Shown here: positions 20,092 through 28,722 of the stretch, in pieces
How the letters are laid out: each line of letters opens with the position of its first letter
Position numbering within the stretch: the stretch's first letter is position 1
Assembly: GCF_013282665.1 (NCBI RefSeq)
Contig: NZ_CP054041.1
Coordinates: 2,462,001 to 2,526,000, forward strand
Reading direction: 5' to 3'
DNA: 64,000 nucleotides
From: Listeria monocytogenes
Lineage (GTDB): Bacteria > Bacillota > Bacilli > Lactobacillales > Listeriaceae
Made by a program: the position numbers and the translations under genes
The notes under the pieces: generated by a model
What the model was told of the DNA's origin: nothing
Databases searched by the model: none
Seen by the model: the letters and a program-made list of their open reading frames with translations, nothing else

Positions 20092-21519
20092 GTGGCAACA
20101 GAATATGATGTCGTTATTCTTGGTGGAGGAACTGGCGGGTACGTCGCAGCTATTCAAGCAGCTAAGAATGGCCAAAAAGTAGCCGTCGTTGAAAAAGGGA
20201 AAGTTGGTGGAACGTGTCTTCACCGTGGATGTATTCCAACGAAAGCGTTATTACGTTCAGCGGAAGTTCTGCAAACAGTAAAAAAAGCAAGTGAATTTGG
20301 TATTTCTGTAGAAGGAACTGCTGGAATCAATTTTTTACAAGCACAAGAAAGAAAACAACAAATAGTCGATCAATTAGAAAAAGGAATCCATCAATTATTT
20401 AAACAAGGTAAAATTGACTTGTTTGCAGGAACGGGAACGATATTAGGGCCATCTATCTTTTCACCAACAGCTGGTACAGTTTCAGTCGAATTTGAAGACG
20501 GCTCTGAAAATGAAATGCTCATTCCTAAAAATTTAATTATCGCGACAGGTTCCAAACCGCGCACATTAAATGGTTTAAGCATTGATGAAGAAAATGTTTT
20601 ATCATCCGACGGCGCGCTAAACCTAGAAACTTTACCAAAATCAATTATTATCGTTGGCGGTGGAGTTATCGGAATGGAATGGGCTTCCATGATGCATGAT
20701 TTTGGCGTAGAAGTTACCGTGCTAGAATATGCGGACCGAATTTTACCAACAGAAGATAAAGAAGTAGCAAAAGAACTAACAAGACTTTATAAAAAGAAAA
20801 AATTAAATATGCATACATCTGCTGAAGTTCAAGCAGCTAGTTATAAAAAAACGGATACTGGTGTGGAAATTAAAGCAATCATTAAAGGCGAAGAACAAAC
20901 TTTCGCAGCAGACAAAATACTCGTTTCTGTCGGTCGTTCAGCTAATACAGAAAATATCGGTTTACAAAACACCGATATCACGACCGAAAACGGCTTTATC
21001 CAAGTAAATGATTTTTATCAAACAAAAGAAAGCCATATCTACGCGATTGGTGATTGCATTCCAACAATCCAACTTGCGCACGTTGCGATGGAAGAAGGAA
21101 CGATTGCCGCCAACCATATTGCCGGAAAAGCGGCTGGAAAACTTGACTACGACTTAGTTCCCCGCTGTATCTATACTTCTACAGAAATCGCAAGTGTCGG
21201 CATCACAGAAGAACAAGCAAAAGAACGTGGTCATGAAGTGAAAAAAGGCAAATTTTTCTTCCGTGGTATCGGGAAAGCACTCGTTTACGGAGAATCAGAT
21301 GGCTTCATTAAAATTATTGCAGATAAAAAAACAGATGATATCTTAGGCGTCAGTATGATTGGACCGCACGTAACGGACATGATTAGCGAAGCCGCTTTAG
21401 CACAAGTTTTAAATGCAACACCGTGGGAAGTGGGTAACACCATTCACCCGCACCCAACTTTATCAGAAAGTTTTAGAGAAGCTGCCCTTGCTGTGGATGG
21501 CAATGCAATTCACGGTTAA
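20092..21519 (+). CDS. lpdA: Dihydrolipoyl dehydrogenase (E3) of the branched-chain complex
   Basis: This 475-aa FAD enzyme reoxidises dihydrolipoamide on BkdB with NAD. FAD-binding VVILGGGTGGYVAAIQA, the redox pair C42/C47 in GGTCLHRGCIPTKAL, the NAD loop IIVGGGVIGMEWASM, and the C-terminal active-site pair HPHPTLSE are present. The start is GTG 20092 after AAGGAGGAG. It sits 14 bp after buk and 24 bp before bkdAA, so it is the E3 dedicated to this operon. Confidence 0.95.
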   Translation: MATEYDVVILGGGTGGYVAAIQAAKNGQKVAVVEKGKVGGTCLHRGCIPTKALLRSAEVLQTVKKASEFGISVEGTAGINFLQAQERKQQIVDQLEKGIHQLFKQGKIDLFAGTGTILGPSIFSPTAGTVSVEFEDGSENEMLIPKNLIIATGSKPRTLNGLSIDEENVLSSDGALNLETLPKSIIIVGGGVIGMEWASMMHDFGVEVTVLEYADRILPTEDKEVAKELTRLYKKKKLNMHTSAEVQAASYKKTDTGVEIKAIIKGEEQTFAADKILVSVGRSANTENIGLQNTDITTENGFIQVNDFYQTKESHIYAIGDCIPTIQLAHVAMEEGTIAANHIAGKAAGKLDYDLVPRCIYTSTEIASVGITEEQAKERGHEVKKGKFFFRGIGKALVYGESDGFIKIIADKKTDDILGVSMIGPHVTDMISEAALAQVLNATPWEVGNTIHPHPTLSESFREAALAVDGNAIHG

Positions 21520-21543
21520 TACAGCTTTAAAGGAGGAACAAAA

Positions 21544-22539
21544 ATGACTTTAAAAGAAGCAGGTTTAACAGAAGATAAATTAATTAAAATGTATGAAACG
21601 ATGCTAATGGCAAGAAGACTGGATGAACGTATGTGGTTGCTGAACCGTTCTGGGAAAATTCCTTTTACTATTTCTGGACAAGGACAAGAAACGGCACAAA
21701 TTGGTGCTGCGTTTGCCTTTGATTTAGATAAAGATTATGCATTACCATATTACCGTGATTTAGCAGTGGTTCTTGCATTCGGGATGACAGCGAAAGATAT
21801 TATGTTATCCGCGTTTGCTAAAGCGGAAGATCCAAACTCTGGCGGACGTCAAATGCCAGCCCACTTTGGTCAAAAAGAAAACCGCATTGTCACTCAAAGT
21901 TCGCCTGTAACTACCCAGTTCCCGCACGCAGCAGGGATTGGACTTGCAGCGAAAATGGCTGGTGATGAGATTGCGATTTATGCTTCAACCGGTGAAGGAT
22001 CTTCTAACCAAGGTGATTTCCACGAAGGAATCAACTTTGCATCTGTACATAAGTTGCCAGTTGTTTTCGTGATTCACAATAACCAATATGCTATTTCCGT
22101 TCCAGCATCGAAACAATATGCCGCAGAAAAACTATCCGACCGAGCAATTGGTTACGGCATCCCTGGTGAACGCGTGGATGGAACGAATATGGGAGAAGTA
22201 TACGCGGCATTTAAACGTGCAGCAGATCGTGCAAGAAACGGCGAGGGACCTACTTTAATTGAAACAGTTTCTTACCGATTTACACCACACTCCTCCGATG
22301 ATGACGATAGTAGTTATCGTTCCAGAGAAGAAGTTGACGAAGCGAAAGGAAAAGATCCACTGAAAATTTTCCAAGCGGAATTACTGGAAGAAGGTTATTT
22401 AACAGAAGAAAAAATCGCTGAAATCGAAAAAAACATTGCGAAAGAAGTTAACGAAGCAACCGATTATGCGGAAAGTGCAGCATACGCTGAACCAGAATCA
22501 TCTTTACTTTATGTATACGATGAAGAAGCGAATAGCTGA
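21544..22539 (+). CDS. bkdAA: Branched-chain 2-oxoacid dehydrogenase E1 alpha
   Basis: The alpha subunit (331 aa) of the thiamine-dependent E1 decarboxylates 2-oxoisovalerate, 2-oxoisocaproate and 2-oxo-3-methylvalerate. The TPP motif begins GEGSSNQGDFHEGINFA and closes with NNQYAIS. The phosphorylation-loop-like segment HSSDDDDSSYRS is present. The ribosome binding site AAAGGAGGAAC precedes the ATG. It forms an alpha2beta2 E1 with the next gene product. Confidence 0.95.
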   Translation: MTLKEAGLTEDKLIKMYETMLMARRLDERMWLLNRSGKIPFTISGQGQETAQIGAAFAFDLDKDYALPYYRDLAVVLAFGMTAKDIMLSAFAKAEDPNSGGRQMPAHFGQKENRIVTQSSPVTTQFPHAAGIGLAAKMAGDEIAIYASTGEGSSNQGDFHEGINFASVHKLPVVFVIHNNQYAISVPASKQYAAEKLSDRAIGYGIPGERVDGTNMGEVYAAFKRAADRARNGEGPTLIETVSYRFTPHSSDDDDSSYRSREEVDEAKGKDPLKIFQAELLEEGYLTEEKIAEIEKNIAKEVNEATDYAESAAYAEPESSLLYVYDEEANS

Positions 22540-22555
22540 TTAGGAGGGAATTTGA

Positions 22556-23539
22556 ATGCCAGTCATTTCATATATTGATGCAATAACCATGGCGCTTAAA
22601 GAAGAAATGGAGCGCGACGATAAAGTATTTATTTTAGGAGAAGATGTAGGTAAAAAAGGTGGCGTTTTTAAAGCGACTGCTGGTTTATATGATGAGTTTG
22701 GTGAAGACCGAGTGCTTGATACTCCACTTGCTGAATCCGCGATTGCCGGAGTAGGAATTGGCGCGGCGATGTATGGTTATCGTCCAGTTGCAGAAATGCA
22801 ATTTGCTGACTTTATTATGCCAGCTGTCAACCAAATCATTTCAGAAGCTTCCAGAATTCGCTACCGTTCTAATAACGATTGGTCTTGCCCGATGGTTATT
22901 CGCGCACCTTTTGGCGGCGGGGTACACGGAGCACTTTACCATTCACAATCTGTTGAAAAAGTATTCTTTGGACAACCAGGTTTGAAAATTGTTGTTCCTT
23001 CCTCACCATATGATGCGAAAGGACTTTTAAAAGCAGCGATTCGTGATAACGATCCAGTACTTTTCTTTGAACATAAACGTGCTTATCGTTTGCTAAAAGG
23101 CGAAGTACCAGAAACAGATTATATCGTACCAATCGGCGAAGCAAATGTCGTTCGTGAAGGCGATGATATTACAGTTATTACTTATGGACTTGCTGTTCAA
23201 TTTGCTCAACAAGCTGCGGAACGTTTAGCCGTTGAAGGTGTCGAAGCGCATATTCTGGATTTACGTACGATTTATCCATTAGACCAAGAAGCGATTATCG
23301 AAGCAACGAAAAAAACTGGTAAAGTACTTCTTGTTACGGAAGATAATAAACAAGGAAGTATTATTAGTGAAGTAGCGGCAATTATTTCGGAACATTGTCT
23401 ATTTGATTTAGATGCACCGATTGCTAGACTCGCAGGACCAGATACCCCAGCGATGCCTTTTGCTCCAACGATGGAAAAACACTTTATGATTAATCCAGAT
23501 AAAGTGGCGGATGCAATGAAAGAATTAGCGGAATTTTAG
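22556..23539 (+). CDS. bkdAB: Branched-chain 2-oxoacid dehydrogenase E1 beta
   Basis: The beta subunit (327 aa) of E1. Family segments are FILGEDVGKKGGVFKAT, DTPLAESAIAGVGIGAA, FADFIMPAVNQI and the C-terminal TEDNKQGSIISEVAAII transketolase domain. The ribosome binding site TTAGGAGGG precedes the ATG, 16 bp after bkdAA. Together E1, BkdB and LpdA deliver branched acyl-CoA to FabH for membrane anteiso-C15/C17 synthesis, which in Listeria matters for growth in the cold. Confidence 0.95.
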   Translation: MPVISYIDAITMALKEEMERDDKVFILGEDVGKKGGVFKATAGLYDEFGEDRVLDTPLAESAIAGVGIGAAMYGYRPVAEMQFADFIMPAVNQIISEASRIRYRSNNDWSCPMVIRAPFGGGVHGALYHSQSVEKVFFGQPGLKIVVPSSPYDAKGLLKAAIRDNDPVLFFEHKRAYRLLKGEVPETDYIVPIGEANVVREGDDITVITYGLAVQFAQQAAERLAVEGVEAHILDLRTIYPLDQEAIIEATKKTGKVLLVTEDNKQGSIISEVAAIISEHCLFDLDAPIARLAGPDTPAMPFAPTMEKHFMINPDKVADAMKELAEF

Positions 23540-23569
23540 ACCCGTTTTAAATTAAAGGAGTGAAGACTC

Positions 23570-24823
23570 GTGGCAGTTGAAAAAATCACCATGCCCAAAT
23601 TAGGGGAAAGTGTAACAGAAGGAACGATTAGTTCATGGTTAGTTAAACCAGGCGATACAGTTGAAAAATATGATGCTATCGCAGAAGTACTAACCGACAA
23701 AGTAACAGCGGAAATCCCATCTTCTTTTAGCGGAACAATTAAAGAAATTTTAGCAGAAGAAGACGAAACGCTTGAAGTGGGCGAAGTTATTTGTACAATT
23801 GAAACAGCAGATGCAGGAAGTTCGGAACCTGTAGCTGAAGTAGAACAAACCGAAACAAAAGCGCCAGAAAAACAAGAAATAAAACAAGTGAAACTAGCAG
23901 AAGCACCAGCTAGCGGAAGATTTTCTCCAGCGGTACTACGAATTGCCGGTGAAAACAATATCGATTTAGCCACTGTAGAAGGCACAGGTAAAGGTGGCCG
24001 AATTACAAGAAAAGACTTGCTTCAAGTCATTGAAAACGGACCAGTAGCTACTAAACCTGAAGTGCAAAGTCAAAGTGCACCGCAAGAAAAAACCGTTACA
24101 CCAGCTCCTGTACGATCAGCAGCAGGTGACAGAGAAATACCAATCAATGGCGTAAGAAAAGCCATTGCAAAACATATGAGCGTAAGCAAACAAGAGATTC
24201 CGCACGCTTGGATGATGGTGGAAGTGGATGCAACAGGTCTTGTTCGCTATCGTAATGCAGTGAAAGACAGCTTTAAAAAAGAAGAAGGTTATTCATTAAC
24301 CTATTTCGCCTTTTTCATCAAAGCCGTTGCACAAGCGTTGAAAGAATTCCCGCAACTTAACAGCACATGGGCAGGCGATAAAATTATTGAGCACGTGAAT
24401 ATCAATATTTCGATTGCGATTGCAGCTGGTGATTTATTGTACGTTCCAGTTATTAAAAATGCGGACGAAAAATCCATTAAAGGCATTGCTCGCGAAATTA
24501 GCGAACTTGCTGGAAAAGCGCGTAATGGTAAACTAAGCCAAGCCGATATGGAAGGTGGTACTTTCACGGTGAATAGTACTGGTTCATTTGGCTCTGTTCA
24601 ATCAATGGGGATTATTAATCACCCACAAGCAGCAATTCTTCAAGTGGAATCCATTGTGAAACGTCCTGTCATTATTGACGATATGATTGCTGTACGAGAT
24701 ATGGTGAACCTATGTCTATCCATCGATCATCGTATTTTAGACGGCCTACTAGCAGGTAAATTCCTACAAGCAATTAAAGCCAACGTCGAAAAGATTTCCA
24801 AAGAAAATACAGCATTGTATTAA
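23570..24823 (+). CDS. bkdB: Branched-chain 2-oxoacid dehydrogenase E2 (lipoyl acyltransferase)
   Basis: The E2 core (417 aa) carries, in order, one lipoyl domain (1-80, lipoyl lysine K44 in TDKVTAEIPSS), an acidic linker, the E3/E1-binding domain (about 118-155, FSPAVLRIAGENNIDL), a second linker and the catalytic domain ending in the active-site block SIDHRILDG. The start is GTG 23570, 10 nt after AAAGGAGTG. It is the last gene of the operon; the terminator at 24899-24930 could end its transcript after a 3' UTR that includes the small RNA region. Confidence 0.95.
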   Translation: MAVEKITMPKLGESVTEGTISSWLVKPGDTVEKYDAIAEVLTDKVTAEIPSSFSGTIKEILAEEDETLEVGEVICTIETADAGSSEPVAEVEQTETKAPEKQEIKQVKLAEAPASGRFSPAVLRIAGENNIDLATVEGTGKGGRITRKDLLQVIENGPVATKPEVQSQSAPQEKTVTPAPVRSAAGDREIPINGVRKAIAKHMSVSKQEIPHAWMMVEVDATGLVRYRNAVKDSFKKEEGYSLTYFAFFIKAVAQALKEFPQLNSTWAGDKIIEHVNINISIAIAAGDLLYVPVIKNADEKSIKGIAREISELAGKARNGKLSQADMEGGTFTVNSTGSFGSVQSMGIINHPQAAILQVESIVKRPVIIDDMIAVRDMVNLCLSIDHRILDGLLAGKFLQAIKANVEKISKENTALY

Positions 24824-24827
24824 AAAT

Positions 24828-24852
24828 GTTTTAATCTAGGTTTAGCGGGTAT
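24828..24852 (+). promoter_or_regulatory. Sigma-B-type promoter
   Basis: GTTT, 15 bp, GGGTAT matches the Listeria sigma-B pattern GTTT-N13-17-GGGWAW. It lies after the bkdB stop and points into a 70-nt stretch that ends at a strong terminator. Confidence 0.75.
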
Positions 24853-24858
24853 TGTTTA

Positions 24859-24931
24859 GTACATCTAGATCCATACCCCTAAACTCCCTAGATGTCTTGG
24901 GTAGTACTTTCGGGTGCTGCTCTTTTTTTTG
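24859..24931 (+). ncRNA. sbrA: Sigma-B-dependent small RNA (likely SbrA/Rli11)
   Basis: A transcript from the sigma-B-type promoter would start near 24859 and end at the U-run near 24931, about 73 nt. It would fold into a stem ACATCTAG/CTAGATGT (24861-24868 with 24888-24895) and a terminator hairpin with a UUUCGG loop. From memory, the L. monocytogenes sRNA SbrA (Rli11) is sigma-B dependent, about 70 nt, and lies between bkdB and the lmo1375 peptidase gene, which matches position and size. No open reading frame with a ribosome binding site is seen in it. Ends are inferred, not measured. Confidence 0.7.
24899..24930 (+). terminator. Intrinsic terminator of the bkd operon and the small RNA
   Basis: A 9-bp stem (GGGTAGTAC / GTGCTGCTC with G-U pairs) with a TTTCGG loop is followed by eight U. 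Confidence 0.88.
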
Positions 24932-24940
24932 AGAAAAAAT

Positions 24941-24970
24941 AAAAAAAGCCTGAACCAAATTGGCTCAGAC
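24941..24970 (-). terminator. Intrinsic terminator of prli42
   Basis: On the minus strand GTCTGAGCC / GGTTCAGGC (G-U pairs) with a 5-nt loop is followed by TTTTTTT, just after the prli42 stop. Confidence 0.85.
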
Positions 24971-24979
24971 GTCGGATAT

Positions 24980-25075
24980 TTATAAAAACATTAATACCCC
25001 GGTTAAAACACTAGATAATACAATCGCGATTAGCATTAAAATAACGACAACGCGAACTACTTTTTTATTAGTCAT
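24980..25075 (-). CDS. prli42: Stressosome-associated membrane miniprotein Prli42
   Basis: A 31-codon gene encodes a single membrane segment. The protein starts MTNKKVVRVVVILMLIAIVL, so a short basic cytoplasmic N-terminus is followed by one hydrophobic helix (about residues 8-31). The ribosome binding site GAGAGGAG lies 11 nt upstream of the ATG, a near-consensus promoter precedes it and a terminator follows, so it is a complete gene. I recognise it as Prli42, a small protein conserved in Firmicutes that anchors the stressosome at the membrane through RsbR and is needed for sigma-B activation by oxidative stress in L. monocytogenes. Automated callers often miss it because of its length. Confidence 0.93.
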   Translation of the reverse strand: MTNKKVVRVVVILMLIAIVLSSVLTGVLMFL

Positions 25076-25116
25076 GCGGAAGAAAACTCCTCTCATAAAG
25101 CATTTCAGATATATAC

Positions 25117-25145
25117 ATCTTACTTATAATTAAAACAAATTTCAA
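25117..25145 (-). promoter_or_regulatory. Sigma-A promoter of prli42
   Basis: Read on minus: TTGAAA, 17 bp, TAAGAT. The start would fall near 25110, giving a leader of about 35 nt. Confidence 0.78.
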
Positions 25146-25196
25146 GTCCTTTATGGATTTTTTTAGGCAAATAGGAAGAATGTAGGTGAAAAAATG

Positions 25197-26288
25197 ATGT
25201 CCAATGTTAAAAAATATTTTACCGAATTAATCCAAATTTCGTCCGTTTCTGGAAAGGAAACAGCCATTTTAACTTACATAAAAAAACATCTAACGAAATT
25301 AAATATCGAATATAGTTTAGACGAAAACTATGGCTTAATTGCACGAATCCCCGCGACTAAAGAGAAGTTTCCAACGATTTTTTTCTGTAGCCATGTGGAT
25401 ACGCATCCGAATGCAAGAACACCAGTTTTTCAAATTGACCAAGGCATATTTACAGCAGCAGAAGGTACTTCATTAGGTGCAGATGATAAAACCGCTGTGG
25501 CGGCAATGCTAGCAGCTATCGATTATTTTAGTGTGGAACAGACACCTCACGGGGAAATCGAATTTATTTTCACGACGAAAGAAGAACTCGGTATGATTGG
25601 AATGCGTTTATTTCCAGAAGAACAGATTACAGCGGCTTATGGTTACTGTTTAGATGCACCAGGTGAAGTTGGAAATTATCAGCTACAGGCAAATACATTA
25701 GTTGCATTAGAATTTACTATCGCAAGTTCTGAGGCAGCGCAGATGTCACCGATTTCGATTGCTAGAATGGCGCTACATGCCACACGACCAGGTAAGATTG
25801 ACCGGGAAAACAAATGGGAAATTCAATCGTTTTCCGGTGGGATAAATGACGAAAATCAACAAGATGCGCAATTAGAAGTACTTTTTACATCAGCAGCAAG
25901 TTTTCGAAAGGCACTTTTGCATATCGAGACGATTAGAGAACAATTTGCGCAAACTTGTGAGAAATATGGTGCTCTTTTGACGCATGATACAAAATTAATT
26001 TATGAAGGCTATCAAATTCGTTCCAAGCACCCACTAATGAATATTTTCCAAAAAGCCGCTAAAAAACAATCGTTAGAACCGCGCGAAATATGGCTAGACG
26101 GTGGTACGGATGCGAATGTGCTGAATGAAAAAGGGATTCCAACCATGCTATTGTCAGCGGGATACGAAAACGCGCACTCGCCAAAAGAAACAGTGTCAAT
26201 TGAGCAGTTAGAAAAACTTACACAACTTGTCATTGACCTAGCAGAATCCGCAAAAAACGAGAAAATTCTCCTTAGAAAGCTAAATTAG
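25197..26288 (+). CDS. M20-family metallopeptidase (tripeptidase T-like)
   Basis: This roughly 363-aa cytoplasmic peptidase resembles aminotripeptidase T and related M20 enzymes. Zinc-binding blocks are [29 protein letters not shown] and [11 protein letters not shown]; a C-terminal histidine lies in [12 protein letters not shown]. Two adjacent ATGs (25194, 25197) exist; the second is 7 nt from AGGTGA and preferred. It is divergent from prli42. A -10-like TATAAT at 25125-25130 lies inside the prli42 promoter. Family membership is clear; tripeptide specificity is inferred. Confidence 0.88.
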   Translation: MSNVKKYFTELIQISSVSGKETAILTYIKKHLTKLNIEYSLDENYGLIARIPATKEKFPTIFFCSHVDTHPNARTPVFQIDQGIFTAAEGTSLGADDKTAVAAMLAAIDYFSVEQTPHGEIEFIFTTKEELGMIGMRLFPEEQITAAYGYCLDAPGEVGNYQLQANTLVALEFTIASSEAAQMSPISIARMALHATRPGKIDRENKWEIQSFSGGINDENQQDAQLEVLFTSAASFRKALLHIETIREQFAQTCEKYGALLTHDTKLIYEGYQIRSKHPLMNIFQKAAKKQSLEPREIWLDGGTDANVLNEKGIPTMLLSAGYENAHSPKETVSIEQLEKLTQLVIDLAESAKNEKILLRKLN

Positions 26289-26320
26289 TGAAAAAAAGTC
26301 AAATAATTCGGATTGATTCA

Positions 26321-26349
26321 TTGTCCAAGAAGCAATTCTTTGATATAGT
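26321..26349 (+). promoter_or_regulatory. Promoter of gnd
   Basis: TTGTCC, 17 bp, TATAGT with TG before the -10. A small hairpin (TAAGACAGA/TCTGCCTTA, about 26388-26409) lies in the leader, 24 bp before the gene. Confidence 0.68.
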
Positions 26350-26432
26350 AAATGATGTTGATACTTTTATGTGTCATGTTGAAGTAAGACAGATTTTTCT
26401 GCCTTAATAAACCGGAAAGGAAGAAGTGCAAA

Positions 26433-27851
26433 ATGGCAAAACAAGAAATTGGCGTTATAGGAATGGGCGTTATGGGTCGTAACTTGGCTCTAAACATTGA
26501 AAGCCGCGGTCATACAGTATCTATCTTTAACCGCTCCACTGAAAAAACGAAAGCAGTTATGGAAGAAAATGCGGACAAAAAATTAGTACCAACTTATAGT
26601 TTAGAGGAATTTGTCGAATCTCTTGAAGTGCCTCGCCGTATCCTTATTATGGTAAAAGCTGGCGATGCTACAGATATGATGATTGAAGCAGTTAAACCTT
26701 TCTTAAACGAAGGCGATATTTTAATTGATGGTGGTAATGCTTTCTTCAAAGATACGATTCGTCGTAATAAAGAACTAAGTGAAGAAGGGTTTAACTTCAT
26801 CGGAACTGGTGTATCAGGCGGAGAAGAAGGCGCACTTAAAGGTCCTTCCATCATGCCAGGTGGTCAACGCAAGGCATATGACCTTGTAGCCCCTATTTTA
26901 CGTGAAATTGCTGCAGTTGCAGACGGAGAACCATGTGTGACTTATATTGGTCCTGATGGTGCCGGACATTACGTTAAAATGGTGCATAATGGTATCGAAT
27001 ACGGCGATATGCAATTAATCGCAGAAGCTTACACTATTTTGAAAGAAATTGGTGGATTAAGCCACGATGAACTTGCGGACGTATTTGAAGAATGGAATAA
27101 CGGCGAACTTGATAGCTATTTAATCGAGATCACTAAAAATATCCTAAAAGTAAAAGACGAAGAAACAGGCAAACCAATTGTCGATGTTATTCTTGATAAA
27201 GCTGGTCAAAAAGGAACTGGTAAATGGACGAGCCAAAGCGCACTTGACTTAGGTGTTCCACTTTCCTTAATTACAGAATCTGTATTTGCTCGTTACATCT
27301 CTGCACTTAAAGATGAACGCGTTTATGCAAGTACTGTTTTATCTGGCCCATCTAATTATCGTTTTGAAGGCGACAAAAAAGCATTTGTTGAATCTGTTCG
27401 TCGCGCGCTTTACTTCAGTAAAATCGCCTCTTATGCACAAGGTTTTGCACAAATGAGAGCAGCTAGTGAAGAAAACGATTGGGACTTACAATACGGCGAA
27501 ATCGCGAAAATTTTCCGCGCTGGTTGTATTATCCGTGCTCGTTTCTTACAAAAAATTACTGATGCTTATAATAAAGATAAAAATCTTAAAAACTTATTAT
27601 TAGATCCATATTTCAAAGATATTGCACATAACTACCAAGGCGACCTTCGTACAGTTGTTGCAGAAGCAGTAAAAGCTGGAATTCCAGTTCCAACATTCAC
27701 TGCAGCAATTAGCTACTACGATAGCTATCGTTCAGAGGTATTATCCGCAAATCTAATCCAAGCACAACGCGACTACTTTGGCGCTCATACGTATGAAAGA
27801 GTTGACAAACCTGGTGTATTCCATACAGAATGGCCACAAGTAGAAGATTGA
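26433..27851 (+). CDS. gnd: 6-phosphogluconate dehydrogenase (decarboxylating)
   Basis: Gnd (472 aa) oxidises 6-phosphogluconate to ribulose 5-phosphate, CO2 and NADPH in the oxidative pentose phosphate pathway. The nucleotide-binding loop [20 protein letters not shown], the substrate-binding [21 protein letters not shown] (split here only for description) and [13 protein letters not shown] with the catalytic lysine are present. The ribosome binding site GGAAAGGAAG precedes the ATG. It is monocistronic between its own promoter and a strong terminator. Confidence 0.97.
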   Translation: MAKQEIGVIGMGVMGRNLALNIESRGHTVSIFNRSTEKTKAVMEENADKKLVPTYSLEEFVESLEVPRRILIMVKAGDATDMMIEAVKPFLNEGDILIDGGNAFFKDTIRRNKELSEEGFNFIGTGVSGGEEGALKGPSIMPGGQRKAYDLVAPILREIAAVADGEPCVTYIGPDGAGHYVKMVHNGIEYGDMQLIAEAYTILKEIGGLSHDELADVFEEWNNGELDSYLIEITKNILKVKDEETGKPIVDVILDKAGQKGTGKWTSQSALDLGVPLSLITESVFARYISALKDERVYASTVLSGPSNYRFEGDKKAFVESVRRALYFSKIASYAQGFAQMRAASEENDWDLQYGEIAKIFRAGCIIRARFLQKITDAYNKDKNLKNLLLDPYFKDIAHNYQGDLRTVVAEAVKAGIPVPTFTAAISYYDSYRSEVLSANLIQAQRDYFGAHTYERVDKPGVFHTEWPQVED

Positions 27852-27859
27852 TGGAAGAT

Positions 27860-27893
27860 AAGGCATCCACTTTAACGAGTGGGTGCCTTTTTT
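27860..27893 (+). terminator. Intrinsic terminator after gnd
   Basis: A 12-bp stem (AAGGCATCCACT / AGTGGGTGCCTT) with a 6-nt loop and U-run. Confidence 0.92.
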
Positions 27894-27967
27894 ATGAGAG
27901 TTGAATTAGTAAATCATGGTAAAGTGCTAAAAAATAATGAAAATATCTATTTATGCGCTGTTATTAG

Positions 27968-27995
27968 TTGTTTTTGAGCTAAAGTTCGTTACAAT
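27968..27995 (+). promoter_or_regulatory. Promoter of lisRK
   Basis: TTGTTT, 16 bp, TACAAT, 46 bp before the lisR ATG. Confidence 0.62.
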
Positions 27996-28041
27996 AGTAA
28001 TAGGAATATAGTGTAATGACCGAAAGAGAGGGTTAGGCCAA

Positions 28042-28722
28042 ATGAATAGAATATTAATCGTAGAAGATGAAAAAAACTTAGCACGCTTTATCGAACTCGA
28101 GCTACAACATGAAAATTATGAAACAGCGGTTGCTAATGATGGACGTGCAGGACTAGAACTCGCACTTAATGAAGAATGGGATGCTATTTTACTTGATTTA
28201 ATGTTGCCGCATTTAAACGGTGTAGAAGTTTGTCGCCGTGTGCGCCAAGTGAAACAAACACCTATTATTATGATAACTGCACGTGACTCTGTTATCGACC
28301 GTGTATCCGGACTAGATCACGGAGCCGATGATTACATTGTCAAACCTTTCGCTATTGAAGAATTACTTGCACGCCTTCGTTCACTGTTACGCCGGGTTGA
28401 AAATGCGGAACAATCTGCGAAACAAACCACACTACAGTACCGCAACTTAATCGTTGAAAAAGAAAATCGGATTGTTAAACGCGATGAAGAAATTATTGAC
28501 CTGACAAAACGAGAGTACGAACTTTTACTTACATTGATGGAAAATGTTAATATCGTTCTTACACGTGAAGTTTTACTTAATAAAGTATGGGGCTATGAAA
28601 CAGAAGTTGAAACGAATGTAGTGGATGTGTATGTTCGTTACTTACGGAATAAAATTGATCATCCTGACGAAGAAAGTTATATCCAAACAGTTCGCGGGAC
28701 AGGGTATGTGATGCGTACATGA
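28042..28722 (+). CDS. lisR: Response regulator LisR (OmpR family)
   Basis: LisR (226 aa) has an N-terminal receiver domain with acidic pocket VEDEKN, phospho-acceptor D52 in LLDLMLPH and the conserved lysine in IVKPFA. It is followed by an OmpR/PhoB winged helix (about 130-226, LTKREYELLLTLMENVN to RGTGYVMRT). In Listeria the LisRK pair responds to cell-envelope stress such as acid, ethanol, nisin and cephalosporins. The ribosome binding site is GAGAGGGTTAGG. The stop overlaps lisK by four bases (ATGA). Confidence 0.95.
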   Translation: MNRILIVEDEKNLARFIELELQHENYETAVANDGRAGLELALNEEWDAILLDLMLPHLNGVEVCRRVRQVKQTPIIMITARDSVIDRVSGLDHGADDYIVKPFAIEELLARLRSLLRRVENAEQSAKQTTLQYRNLIVEKENRIVKRDEEIIDLTKREYELLLTLMENVNIVLTREVLLNKVWGYETEVETNVVDVYVRYLRNKIDHPDEESYIQTVRGTGYVMRT

